A stretch of 50,287 bases of DNA, from positions 1 through 50,287 of the forward strand of contig CAZJLP010000039.1 of assembly GCA_964546955.1 (NCBI GenBank), given 5' to 3'. Positions 40,136-47,501 of the stretch are shown here, one piece after another (positions within the stretch are counted from its first letter, which is position 1; every line of letters begins with the position of its first letter). The notes below the pieces were generated by a model. That model saw only the letters and a program-made list of their open reading frames with translations. It was not told where the DNA came from and did no database searches. The DNA comes from CAZJLP01 sp964546955 (GTDB lineage Bacteria > Verrucomicrobiota > Verrucomicrobiia > Opitutales > Opitutaceae). The position numbers were made by a program, and so were the translations under genes.

Positions 40136-41925
40136 GATGGGGTGGAGGGAGGTGCGACAGTGGGCTGTGCGGGGCGAAAGCGCACTTCAAATTCCGTCCA
40201 GGTCTGATCGGAGCGAATCAACCGGAGGTCGCCGCCGTGGAGACGGGCAAGTTCCCGCGCCAAATTCAATCCCAGTCCGTGTCCCGGCACGTTTTCGGCC
40301 ACCGCGCCGCGATGAAATCGTTCGAAGATATGCTCCTGGGCAGCGGCAGGAATTCCTCGGCCCGTATTGCCGATGGTCAGGCTGACCATGTCGTTGTCTT
40401 GCCGCGCGGCGATGAGGATGCGTCCTCCCGGGCGGTTGTACTTGCGCGCGTTCTCGAGCAGGTTTTGCAGAATGAGGGAAGTGTAACGGCGTTCGCCCGC
40501 GATGCAGAGCCTGCGGGGAAGCTCCGACTCGATTTCGAGGTCCAGGCCGTCGGGCAGAGCCCCGAAATCGTCGAGCCATCCCTCGATCAAAGGATTGAGG
40601 TGGACGGCGGAGAATTCGATCTTCAGGCGTCCCGCATCCATGCGGGATAGGAGAAGCAGATCCTCGATGATACTGGTCAGCCGAAACGTCTGGTGGACGA
40701 GAGACGAAATCTCCTCCCGGGTTTCGTGCGTCACCTTTTCGCCCGCGAGGAGTTCTTCCAAACCTGCGCGCAGGACGGTGACAGGTGTTTTCAATTGATG
40801 CGACGCATCCGCCGAAAAGCGCGCCGAACGCTGGAGTTCTTCGTGCGTCATTTCGAGCGCGGCTTCAGCCCGTTCGCGTTGCTCGCGATTCTCTTCCGAA
40901 GCGACCGCTAGTTTTTCCACGGGCCGTGAGAGACGGAATGAAAGAAAATTGCTGGCGAGAAAAGCGACGAGGACCAGGATCGATCCGGCGGCAATAAACT
41001 GCCAGGTCAATGTGCGCTGGCGGTTAACGGACTCGGTCAGGGGATAAATGCAAACTTCATAAGCGGCCGGGAAAAGGGAGTCCGGGTTGAGGCGTTTGTA
41101 AAACAGGCGGTGGGGGATCTTCTCCACCTCGACAACAAAGTTGTTTTCGGCGCCGGGGCCGGGCTGCGCTTGCAAGTCTTTTCCCAGCGCGCGCTCGAGC
41201 ACCCCTCGCGCCGTCTCCGACAGGGTGGGAAAGTGAAGCTGGCCGTTTACCCAAACGCCGCTCTGCATGCCGGCCTGGCCCTGATCCTTGGCGAGCTCGA
41301 TCGGTTTGAATCCCAGGGCGAGGGCACCGATGGATTGTCCAGTGCCAGTGGAGAAAATCGGCATCACCAGAACTTCGTCCAACACGCGCTGGCCGTCGAT
41401 TCCTTGGCGGCGCAGGTATCCGATTTGCGGGCGATCGACCGGTCCTTTGAGCGCGAGCTGCGCCTCGTCGACCGGAGAGAGGCGTCCGCCGTCCCGGTCG
41501 GAGGGAGGGGGAAGGACGAAGCCTTCCGCGTTGAGAAAACGATAAAATCGCGCGCGCAGCGTATGGTCGACCGCGTCTTCGGGGCGGCTTGTCTTCGGTT
41601 CCATCACATCAGCGAGTTCGTCGCGAGCGGTGAGGTAGAGAAGGTCTTGCGCCTCCTCGAGGGCTCCGCCGATGCGCTGATTGCGCGCGAGCGTGCGGCA
41701 ACGTTCGGCGAGCACAGCGTGGCGGACGCGCTGTGCGGCATGGAGCGCGGACAATTCGCCGGTAAAGGCGCGCTGCATTTCGCGCTCGACGTTGGCCGCC
41801 ACGTTCCTTTGGGCGAAAATAAGTCCAGCCGCGGTCACGCCGGAAACGACCAGCATCATCGCGATGAGCAGATTCGTGCGAAAGCCAGGGAGGATGGCTT
41901 TCTTGGGAGCCGCCGGTGCGATCAC
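40132..41925 (-). CDS. Sensor histidine kinase of the electron-transfer locus
   Basis: 597 residues from a GTG that overlaps the blue-copper gene stop by GTGA. Membrane helices at about 18-40 and 308-332 enclose a 265-residue periplasmic sensor domain. The kinase core has His376 in SADASHQLKTPVTVL, N-box LLENARKYNRPGG, NTGRGIP and GHGLGLNLAREL. The core is classic EnvZ/CusS-like. Together with the OmpR-type regulator at 42718-43395 it forms the likely sensory pair, here cotranscribed with the targets it controls. Longer upstream readings run through the blue-copper gene in another frame and are rejected. Confidence 0.92.
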   Translation of the reverse strand: MIAPAAPKKAILPGFRTNLLIAMMLVVSGVTAAGLIFAQRNVAANVEREMQRAFTGELSALHAAQRVRHAVLAERCRTLARNQRIGGALEEAQDLLYLTARDELADVMEPKTSRPEDAVDHTLRARFYRFLNAEGFVLPPPSDRDGGRLSPVDEAQLALKGPVDRPQIGYLRRQGIDGQRVLDEVLVMPIFSTGTGQSIGALALGFKPIELAKDQGQAGMQSGVWVNGQLHFPTLSETARGVLERALGKDLQAQPGPGAENNFVVEVEKIPHRLFYKRLNPDSLFPAAYEVCIYPLTESVNRQRTLTWQFIAAGSILVLVAFLASNFLSFRLSRPVEKLAVASEENREQRERAEAALEMTHEELQRSARFSADASHQLKTPVTVLRAGLEELLAGEKVTHETREEISSLVHQTFRLTSIIEDLLLLSRMDAGRLKIEFSAVHLNPLIEGWLDDFGALPDGLDLEIESELPRRLCIAGERRYTSLILQNLLENARKYNRPGGRILIAARQDNDMVSLTIGNTGRGIPAAAQEHIFERFHRGAVAENVPGHGLGLNLARELARLHGGDLRLIRSDQTWTEFEVRFRPAQPTVAPPSTPS

Positions 41926-42563
41926 GGAAAGTTTTGCTGCACCGTTTCCCCGTCCGTCACTTCCACCGGTCTTTCGTGGGTTGTCTTGCTGTCCTTCCAT
42001 GCTTTGAGCGTGTACTTGCCGGCGGGCAGGCCGGTGAGCTTGAAGCGCCCTTCCTCGTCGGTCACCGCGAAGTGGGGTGTATCCAGCACCAAGATCAGTC
42101 CGCGCATGTGTTCGTGGATATCGCAGCGCAAGGTGACCAGGCCGGGAGTATCGAAGACTTGAGAGGGCACCGGGCGCTCGTCCGCGCGGTACCGTCCCAG
42201 GTCGAAGCGCTTCGGCGCCGAGTAGGAAAAGATGTTGTGAAACGTGTCGTCGTGATTCGGAAACTCCACCTTCGTGCCGGTGCGCACCGCGAGCAGGGTG
42301 GGAACGAAGACCAGGTCTTTTTGGACGATCTGTCTGACGGCGGGGGTTTCGGGCTTCGCAAACGACCCCTCGACATACACGACCGCGAGAGGCGGATTCA
42401 TTGAAACCACGCCTCCGCTGGAAACGACTTCGTAACGCTTGTTTACCACCGGAGCCGTTCGGGCCTTGAACAATTCCACCCGCCCTTCGATCGTGCCGCT
42501 TCCCGCGGCGGAGATGGCGAGCGCGGCGAAACAGAGGGGAATCAGGCAATGCGCGTAAGTCAT
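41922..42563 (-). CDS. Blue-copper (cupredoxin) protein with carboxypeptidase-regulatory-like tail
   Basis: 213 residues with a signal peptide (about 1-20). Type 1 copper ligands are visible: His109 in FPNHDDTFHNIFS and the C-X2-H-X2-M cluster Cys147, His150, Met153 in RCDIHEHMRG, the spacing of amicyanin-type sites. The C-terminal 50 residues (FAVTDEEGRFKLTGLPAGKYTLKAWKD) form a transthyretin-like carboxypeptidase regulatory domain. It is a candidate periplasmic electron carrier, plausible redox partner of the multiheme cytochrome encoded next door. The ATG at 42563 begins the signal peptide. Confidence 0.88.
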   Translation of the reverse strand: MTYAHCLIPLCFAALAISAAGSGTIEGRVELFKARTAPVVNKRYEVVSSGGVVSMNPPLAVVYVEGSFAKPETPAVRQIVQKDLVFVPTLLAVRTGTKVEFPNHDDTFHNIFSYSAPKRFDLGRYRADERPVPSQVFDTPGLVTLRCDIHEHMRGLILVLDTPHFAVTDEEGRFKLTGLPAGKYTLKAWKDSKTTHERPVEVTDGETVQQNFP

Positions 42564-42649
42564 GAGTGAGGTCGATTTGCTCAAAATAGGTATGCGGGAA
42601 ATTGCCCTCTCGCGCGACGCTGAAATCAGTGCCCGCGCAGGGGTAAAGA

Positions 42650-42665
42650 GTAACAAATTCGTTAC
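42650..42665. promoter_or_regulatory. GTAAC-N6-GTTAC inverted repeat (blue-copper operon site)
   Basis: GTAAC (42650-42654), AAATTC and GTTAC (42661-42665) followed by C, 87 bases before the blue-copper gene start. It is identical in arm sequence and spacing to the site at 38703. Confidence 0.65.
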
Positions 42666-42717
42666 CCGGACGAAGGAGTGGCCTTTCCCGTTTTCGAAAT
42701 GGTCGATCAACCCGCGC

Positions 42718-43395
42718 TCACTCCGGCACGCGGACGGTGTAACCCACCGCGCGAATCGTCTGGATCAGAGGCACCGAGAAGCCGGAATCGATTTTCTTGC
42801 GGAGCCGGGTGATGAAGATTTCCACCGTGCGGGTGTCGTACTCGTGATTGCGCTGCCAGACGCGCTCGCACAACTCGGTGCGCGAAAACACGCGACCGGG
42901 TTCCTGCAGCAACACTTGGAGGAGGTCGAATTCACGGGGAGACAGCGTCACGGCTTTCGCGGCGCGGGTCACGCGCCGATGGTGCACGTCCATCTTAAGG
43001 TCGGCGACTTCCAGGAGGTCCGCGGCGGTGGGCGTGGCGCCGCGACGGCCAAGGGCTTCGACGCGCGCGACCAATTCCTCCATCGAAAATGGTTTCGTGA
43101 GATAATCGTCCGCACCGGATTTCAGGCCTTTGACTCGGCTCTCCACCTCGCCCCGCGCCGTGAGGATCAGAATGCGCGCGGTGGAGTTGGCCTGGCGCAG
43201 CTTCGCTAGCACGGAAAATCCGTCCAGGCTCGGCAGGTTGAGGTCGAGCACGATCAAGTCGGGGGTCGTATCGAGCGCGGCCTGCAACCCGGCGGCTCCA
43301 TCGTGGGCCGCCTTGGCTTCGTGGCCATGCCGCGTGAGTGCGCTGCTGATATGCCGCGCCAGCTGTTGTTCGTCTTCGACCACAAGGATACGCAT
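42718..43395 (-). CDS. OmpR-family response regulator
   Basis: 225 residues. The receiver has acidic residues in VVEDEQ, phospho-acceptor Asp51 in LIVLDLNLPSLDG and Lys101 in DDYLTKPFS. The C-terminal winged helix (about 128-222) shows VTLSPREFDLLQVLLQEPGRVFSRTEL and YDTRTVEIFITRLRKKI, as in PhoB/CusR-type regulators. An AAGGAG lies 6 bases before the ATG. It is transcribed separately from the blue-copper/kinase/porin operon, with that operon's repeat site in the 154-base gap. It probably binds GTAAC-N6-GTTAC. Confidence 0.93.
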   Translation of the reverse strand: MRILVVEDEQQLARHISSALTRHGHEAKAAHDGAAGLQAALDTTPDLIVLDLNLPSLDGFSVLAKLRQANSTARILILTARGEVESRVKGLKSGADDYLTKPFSMEELVARVEALGRRGATPTAADLLEVADLKMDVHHRRVTRAAKAVTLSPREFDLLQVLLQEPGRVFSRTELCERVWQRNHEYDTRTVEIFITRLRKKIDSGFSVPLIQTIRAVGYTVRVPE

Positions 43396-43454
43396 CGCGT
43401 CTCCTTGTTAGGCGATCCCGCCTTCGAGATCAAGCGGGCGAGGTGAGCAGAATG

Positions 43455-43470
43455 GTAACAGGAATGAAAG
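43455..43470. promoter_or_regulatory. Half site GTAAC-N6-GAAAG upstream of the OmpR-type regulator gene
   Basis: GTAAC (43455-43459) followed at the same spacing by GAAAG (43466-43470), about 60 bases before the regulator start. It could be a weak site for autoregulation. Confidence 0.3.
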
Positions 43471-43495
43471 AAAGCGGAGGCGTCCCATCTCTGGC

Positions 43496-44197
43496 TCAGC
43501 GGAGCAGAGACGCCCGCAGGAACGCGCGGATGAGAGGATGAGCTTGGCCGCACAGGGCCGAGCGTTCGGGCTGGTAGAGCGTTCCGATGAAGAACGGGTG
43601 AGCGGGGAGTTCGAAACCGCGCACCTCGCCGGCGTCGTCAGAGGCAGCGAAGACAATTCCCGCCCGCTCGAGCCGCTGCCGGTACTCCGAATTGAATCCG
43701 TAGCGGCAGTGATACGCGACTTGCTCCGTATCTCTGTCATAAATACAATGCATGCGGCTCCCGCGGACAAAGCGGACACGACCTTCTCCTTCGACGAGAG
43801 AGCAGGAGAGGGCGCGCACCACCGGTTCCGGGCCGCCGGGATCGGATTCGTCGTGCGTGGCGCGGTGCAGCCCGGCCGCATTGCGCGAGAATTCCAGCAG
43901 AGCATGCTGAAACCCGCCACACGTGCCCAGAAAGGGAAGAGGGTGTTCGCGCGCGAACCGGATGGCGCCGAGCACTCCGGCGGGGTTGGCGTAAGGACTT
44001 GCCGGGACGACCCAGACGGCGGCGAAGCGGGAAATTTGGCCAGCCTCCGTCCCCAGTTCGGCCGTGGGAAGCCAATGCCACTCTATCGTCCGCCCTTCGG
44101 CGGCCGCCGCGAGCCGCAGAGCATTCGGGATGCAGCGGTGGGCGAGCACGTCCTCTCGGAAATCCCCGACGAGAGCGATGCCCGCCGGCGCGGTCAT
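43496..44197 (-). CDS. Class I glutamine amidotransferase-like protein (CTP synthase C-terminal region-related)
   Basis: 233 residues. The nucleophile elbow is Cys93 in PFLGTCGGFQHAL, typical of GATase class I proteins and of the stand-alone CTP synthase C-terminal-related family. Other segments are IALVGDFRED at the start, VVPASPYANPAG, and HPFFIGTLYQPERSAL where the catalytic His/Glu normally lie. There is no synthase domain, so the acceptor reaction is unknown. It overlaps the exporter gene by 4 bases (ATGA), last in a MocR-led operon. Confidence 0.85.
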   Translation of the reverse strand: MTAPAGIALVGDFREDVLAHRCIPNALRLAAAAEGRTIEWHWLPTAELGTEAGQISRFAAVWVVPASPYANPAGVLGAIRFAREHPLPFLGTCGGFQHALLEFSRNAAGLHRATHDESDPGGPEPVVRALSCSLVEGEGRVRFVRGSRMHCIYDRDTEQVAYHCRYGFNSEYRQRLERAGIVFAASDDAGEVRGFELPAHPFFIGTLYQPERSALCGQAHPLIRAFLRASLLR

Positions 44198-45159
44198 GAA
44201 CGGCGGACAGCCGGCTCGGCTTCGGACGAGCGGCGCTTATCCGGTTGCGAAGGTGGAGAGGCCTTCTTGGCTTTCTGGGTCGTGATGATGACCACGGCGG
44301 CGACGATGATCGCGGCCGCGAGCAGCGAGCGCATCGAGATCGCTTCGTCGAGGATCAACCAGCCCAGAAACACCGCCACGACCGGATTTACGTAAGCATA
44401 GGTCGATACCCTGGCCGGCGTGCTGTGCTTCATTAGCCAGACAAAGGTCGAGAAACCGACAAGGGAGCCGATCAGCACCAGGTAGGCGAAGGCCAGCCAC
44501 GAGCGCGAGCTCACGCCGCCAAGGTCGAGCTGGGTTAGTTCCCCCCGGACGGCCGCCACGACAAAGAGCGCCGTGCCGCCGGTCAGCATTTGTAGGGCCG
44601 ACGCGACAAACGCCGGCGCGGGTTTGGGCACGTGTCGCGTGTAGATAGAACCGAACGACCAGGAGATCGACGCCGTCAGCAACGCGATGAGACCGCCCAC
44701 GTGCAGACCTCCTTGACTTGCATCCTCCCACGGGGCGGCGAGCCACGCCACGCCGAACAGGCCGAGTGCCAGACCGGCGAAGGTGGCGGGCGTCGGCCGG
44801 AGTCCGCCGGGCCAGGCCCACTCGATCAAAACAAAAAAAAGCGGGCTCACGCCAATCAACAGGGCGGTGATGCCGGAAGGAATATATTGCTCGGCCCAGC
44901 CCACCAAGCCATTGCCCCCCAGGAGCAGGCAGGTGCCGATCAAGGCGTTATCGAGCCATTGGCGGCGAGTCGGCCACGCGGCGCCGCGCAGCAGGACGAA
45001 AGCAAAGACCACCGCGCCGGCGATGAGGAACCGCGCGCTGGACATGAGAAAGGGGGGGAAGCTCTCGATCGCGATCCGAATGCCCAGATAAGTGCTACCC
45101 CAGATCAGATAGATCGCGGCGAAAGCGAGAACGAGCGCGCTGCGGGCGGGAGGTTTCAC
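44194..45159 (-). CDS. EamA/DMT-family transporter (YedA-like)
   Basis: 321 residues with ten membrane helices in two EamA repeats. Signature stretches are YLIWGSTYLGIRIAIESFPPF near the N-terminus, GVSPLFFVLIEWAW, and the second repeat SWSFGSIYTRHVP to YAYVNPVVAVFLGWLILDEA. The C-terminal tail is basic and polar. Such proteins often export amino acids or other metabolites. Its position in an operon with a MocR regulator and two GATase-fold proteins suggests export of an amine, amino acid or PLP-pathway-linked compound. The start codon is GTG or ATG near 45159. Confidence 0.92.
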   Translation of the reverse strand: MKPPARSALVLAFAAIYLIWGSTYLGIRIAIESFPPFLMSSARFLIAGAVVFAFVLLRGAAWPTRRQWLDNALIGTCLLLGGNGLVGWAEQYIPSGITALLIGVSPLFFVLIEWAWPGGLRPTPATFAGLALGLFGVAWLAAPWEDASQGGLHVGGLIALLTASISWSFGSIYTRHVPKPAPAFVASALQMLTGGTALFVVAAVRGELTQLDLGGVSSRSWLAFAYLVLIGSLVGFSTFVWLMKHSTPARVSTYAYVNPVVAVFLGWLILDEAISMRSLLAAAIIVAAVVIITTQKAKKASPPSQPDKRRSSEAEPAVRRS

Positions 45160-45179
45160 GAGAGCGGGAACAGCGCGGC

Positions 45180-45782
45180 TCAGAGCCGCGCGAGGTGGGG
45201 GGCGCGGAGCGGATACTCCATGTAGTGCGCGGTCGCCTCGGCAGCGTCACGGCTGATGAGACGCTCGACCGCGTGCAGGCAGCAGTCGAGGCCGGCGGCT
45301 ATTCCCGCCGAGGTCAGAATACGGCCGTTATCGACGAACCGTTCGCCCGGGAGGATCGTCGTGTTCGGCGCGAGCTCTCGCAGCATGGCGATCAGCTCGT
45401 GATGAGTCGTGGCGGAGAGTCCTTCGAGAAGACCCGCTTTTGCGAGGACCAGAGCGCCGGTGCACACACTGATGACCATTTCCGCCGTGCGGGCGCGCGT
45501 GCGAATCCACTCTAGCAGCATAGGCTTGCGCAGCAAGGCGCGGGTGCCGTAACCGCCAGGGACAATCAGGACGGCCGGCGCCGGGCAGGTTTCAAGGGTG
45601 AAATCAGGCATTATTTTGAGCCCATTTCGAGCGCGGACGCTCCCCGGCAAGGGCGACACGGTATACGTATGGAATTCGTCGTGGCCGCGGAGTTCGTCGG
45701 TCACCGCGAACACTTCGAAAGGACCGGCGAAATCGAGGATCTCGACGTCGTCGAACACCAGGATGGCTACGTTTTTTTTCAT
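45180..45782 (-). CDS. DJ-1/PfpI family protein (isonitrile hydratase-like)
   Basis: 200 residues. The glutamine-amidotransferase-like fold shows Glu in DVEILDFAGPFEVF and nucleophile Cys107 in ISVCTGALVLAKAGLLEG followed by ATTHHELIAML, the pattern of isonitrile hydratase-like or AraC-linked DJ-1 proteins lacking DNA-binding domains. Activity could be glyoxalase-, hydratase- or chaperone-like; not determinable here. It lies 55 bases after the MocR regulator stop and 20 bases before the exporter gene. Confidence 0.9.
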   Translation of the reverse strand: MKKNVAILVFDDVEILDFAGPFEVFAVTDELRGHDEFHTYTVSPLPGSVRARNGLKIMPDFTLETCPAPAVLIVPGGYGTRALLRKPMLLEWIRTRARTAEMVISVCTGALVLAKAGLLEGLSATTHHELIAMLRELAPNTTILPGERFVDNGRILTSAGIAAGLDCCLHAVERLISRDAAEATAHYMEYPLRAPHLARL

Positions 45783-45837
45783 GAGATTCAGGCCCTCCGG
45801 ACCTTCAAACGAAGCGCCGGTGCGCGGCTCTTTTTAT

Positions 45838-47274
45838 TTATTGGCGAGCAAGTTCGCCGAGCGTCCGAATCGCCTGCTCGATCTGGTCGGTCCAAGGAAG
45901 CCCGCAGTTCAAGCGCAGGCAATTTCGATACCGATCCTTCACCGAAAAGAGGACACCCGGGGCGGTATTGATGTATTTCTTGAGCGCGGCGCCGTGAAGT
46001 TTGAGCGTATCGCACGGTGCCGGGAGTTCCACCCAGAGCACGAACCCGCCCTGCGGACGGCTCAAGCGCGTGCCCTCGGGGAAATACCGCAACACCGACT
46101 TCGAAAACAGGTGCAGCTGGTTCTGATAGGCGCGACGAATCGAGCGGAGGTGGTGATCGTAGCCTCCGTCCCGGAGGAAGTCGGAAATGGTTTTTTGCAG
46201 CACTACCGGAGTTCCCAGCGTATTCGTGAACTTGAGGCGCCGTACGCGCTCGAGATAGCGGCCCGGCGCGCACCACCCCACCCGCAAACTGGGGGCCAGG
46301 GTTTTTCCGAAGGAGCTGCAAAGCAGGACACGCCCTTCGCGGTCCCAGGCTTTGAGCGGTTTTGGCCTGCGTTCGCTGAAGTGAATGTCGCCGTAAATGT
46401 CGTCCTCGATCGCCGGCACGTCGAACTCGCAAAGAAGTTCATAGAGCTTCTCTTTCTTTGCGTCGGGCATGCAGGAGCCCAGCGGATTCTGAAAGCTCGG
46501 CATGACGAACAGGGCTTTGACCTCCGCTCGTTGAAACGCTTCCCGCGTCTCTTTCAGGCAAAGGCCTTCGCGTGCATCGGTGGGAATTTCCAAAACGCGC
46601 AGGTTCAGGCTTTGAATTGTCTCCAGAATCCCGAAATAGGCGGGGGTTTCCACCGCGACCGTGTCGCCGGGTTTCGTCACGGCCCGCAGGGACAGATTCA
46701 GGGCCTCGGCGCAGCCGACGGTCACCACCACTTCGTCGTGCGACAGCGTGGCGCCCGCCTGCAGGTAACGGCGCGCGATCTCGCGCGTCAGCGGTTCGTA
46801 AGCCCAGTTGAGCGCGTAGCGCCCGATCATCGCCGGATCGTTGCGCGCGACCGACCCGAGCAGCCGCGCCAATTTTTTGGTGGGAAAGAGCGACGGCGCC
46901 GGACAAGCGGCCCCAAGGGCGACATAATTCGGATCGGCCGAGTACCGCATGATCTCTGCGGTCAGATCGTTTACGCCGACGTAACTGGGTTTTGCCATGG
47001 GCCTCGCCATGCGCGGGACCGGAGTGTCGCTGGGCAGACGAGGCCGCACATAATAACCCGATTGAGGACGCGCCTCGAGGTAGCCCCGATTTTCGAGCAC
47101 CGTGTAAGCCTGCAGCACCGTGGAAATACTGACTGACCGCTGCAGAGACATTCGGCGCACGGAAGGCACTCGATGACCCGCGCGCAGCGTTCCCTGTTCG
47201 ATCAACTGTTGAAGGGAATCGGCCAGCTCCATGTAGAGCGGTGCCGGCGCAGGTTTGGCGAGCGTCTGGATCAT
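45838..47274 (-). CDS. MocR-type (GntR winged-helix plus aminotransferase fold) transcription regulator
   Basis: 478 residues. The N-terminal GntR winged helix (about 10-76: LYMELADSLQQLIEQGTLRAGHRVPSVR) is followed by a fold type I aminotransferase domain (about 95-470), with VGCAEALNLSLRA, EDDIYGDIHF and PLP-binding Lys324 in SSFGKTLAPSLRVGW. MocR proteins bind PLP and sense PLP-linked amines or amino acids, and often control an adjacent transporter. It leads an operon with DJ-1, EamA and amidotransferase genes. A candidate binding site with two similar repeats lies 59 bases upstream. Confidence 0.94.
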   Translation of the reverse strand: MIQTLAKPAPAPLYMELADSLQQLIEQGTLRAGHRVPSVRRMSLQRSVSISTVLQAYTVLENRGYLEARPQSGYYVRPRLPSDTPVPRMARPMAKPSYVGVNDLTAEIMRYSADPNYVALGAACPAPSLFPTKKLARLLGSVARNDPAMIGRYALNWAYEPLTREIARRYLQAGATLSHDEVVVTVGCAEALNLSLRAVTKPGDTVAVETPAYFGILETIQSLNLRVLEIPTDAREGLCLKETREAFQRAEVKALFVMPSFQNPLGSCMPDAKKEKLYELLCEFDVPAIEDDIYGDIHFSERRPKPLKAWDREGRVLLCSSFGKTLAPSLRVGWCAPGRYLERVRRLKFTNTLGTPVVLQKTISDFLRDGGYDHHLRSIRRAYQNQLHLFSKSVLRYFPEGTRLSRPQGGFVLWVELPAPCDTLKLHGAALKKYINTAPGVLFSVKDRYRNCLRLNCGLPWTDQIEQAIRTLGELARQ

Positions 47275-47332
47275 AGGTGAAGATTAGCAGTTTTTGCTCG
47301 GAGCGCTCAGGAGCACTGGGGAACGATTGGAA

Positions 47333-47361
47333 CCGGTACAGTTAGGCAAAAACCGTACTGT
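47333..47361. promoter_or_regulatory. Candidate MocR operator, repeats 20 bp apart
   Basis: CCGGTACAGT (47333-47342) and CCGTACTGT (47353-47361) start exactly 20 bp apart, two helical turns. ACAGT and ACTGT also form an inverted pair. MocR-family regulators commonly bind direct repeats upstream of their own or a neighbouring gene. Confidence 0.5.
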
Positions 47362-47501
47362 GACGATGACAATTTGGAATCAATCCGAGGGATTGCAGAC
47401 ACACCCACTGCCGTTTTGCTCGTGCGAGATTACCCGCAGGCCAAAGGCGGCTTACGCGTTTCAGGGGAGTCCTCCGGCCTTCCGCTGGCGCCAGCGAGAG
47501 C

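Noticed and set aside
41926..42549. N-terminal extension of the electron-transfer sensor kinase
   Set aside because: It runs through the blue-copper gene in another frame; the GTGA junction at 41922-41925 fixes the start.
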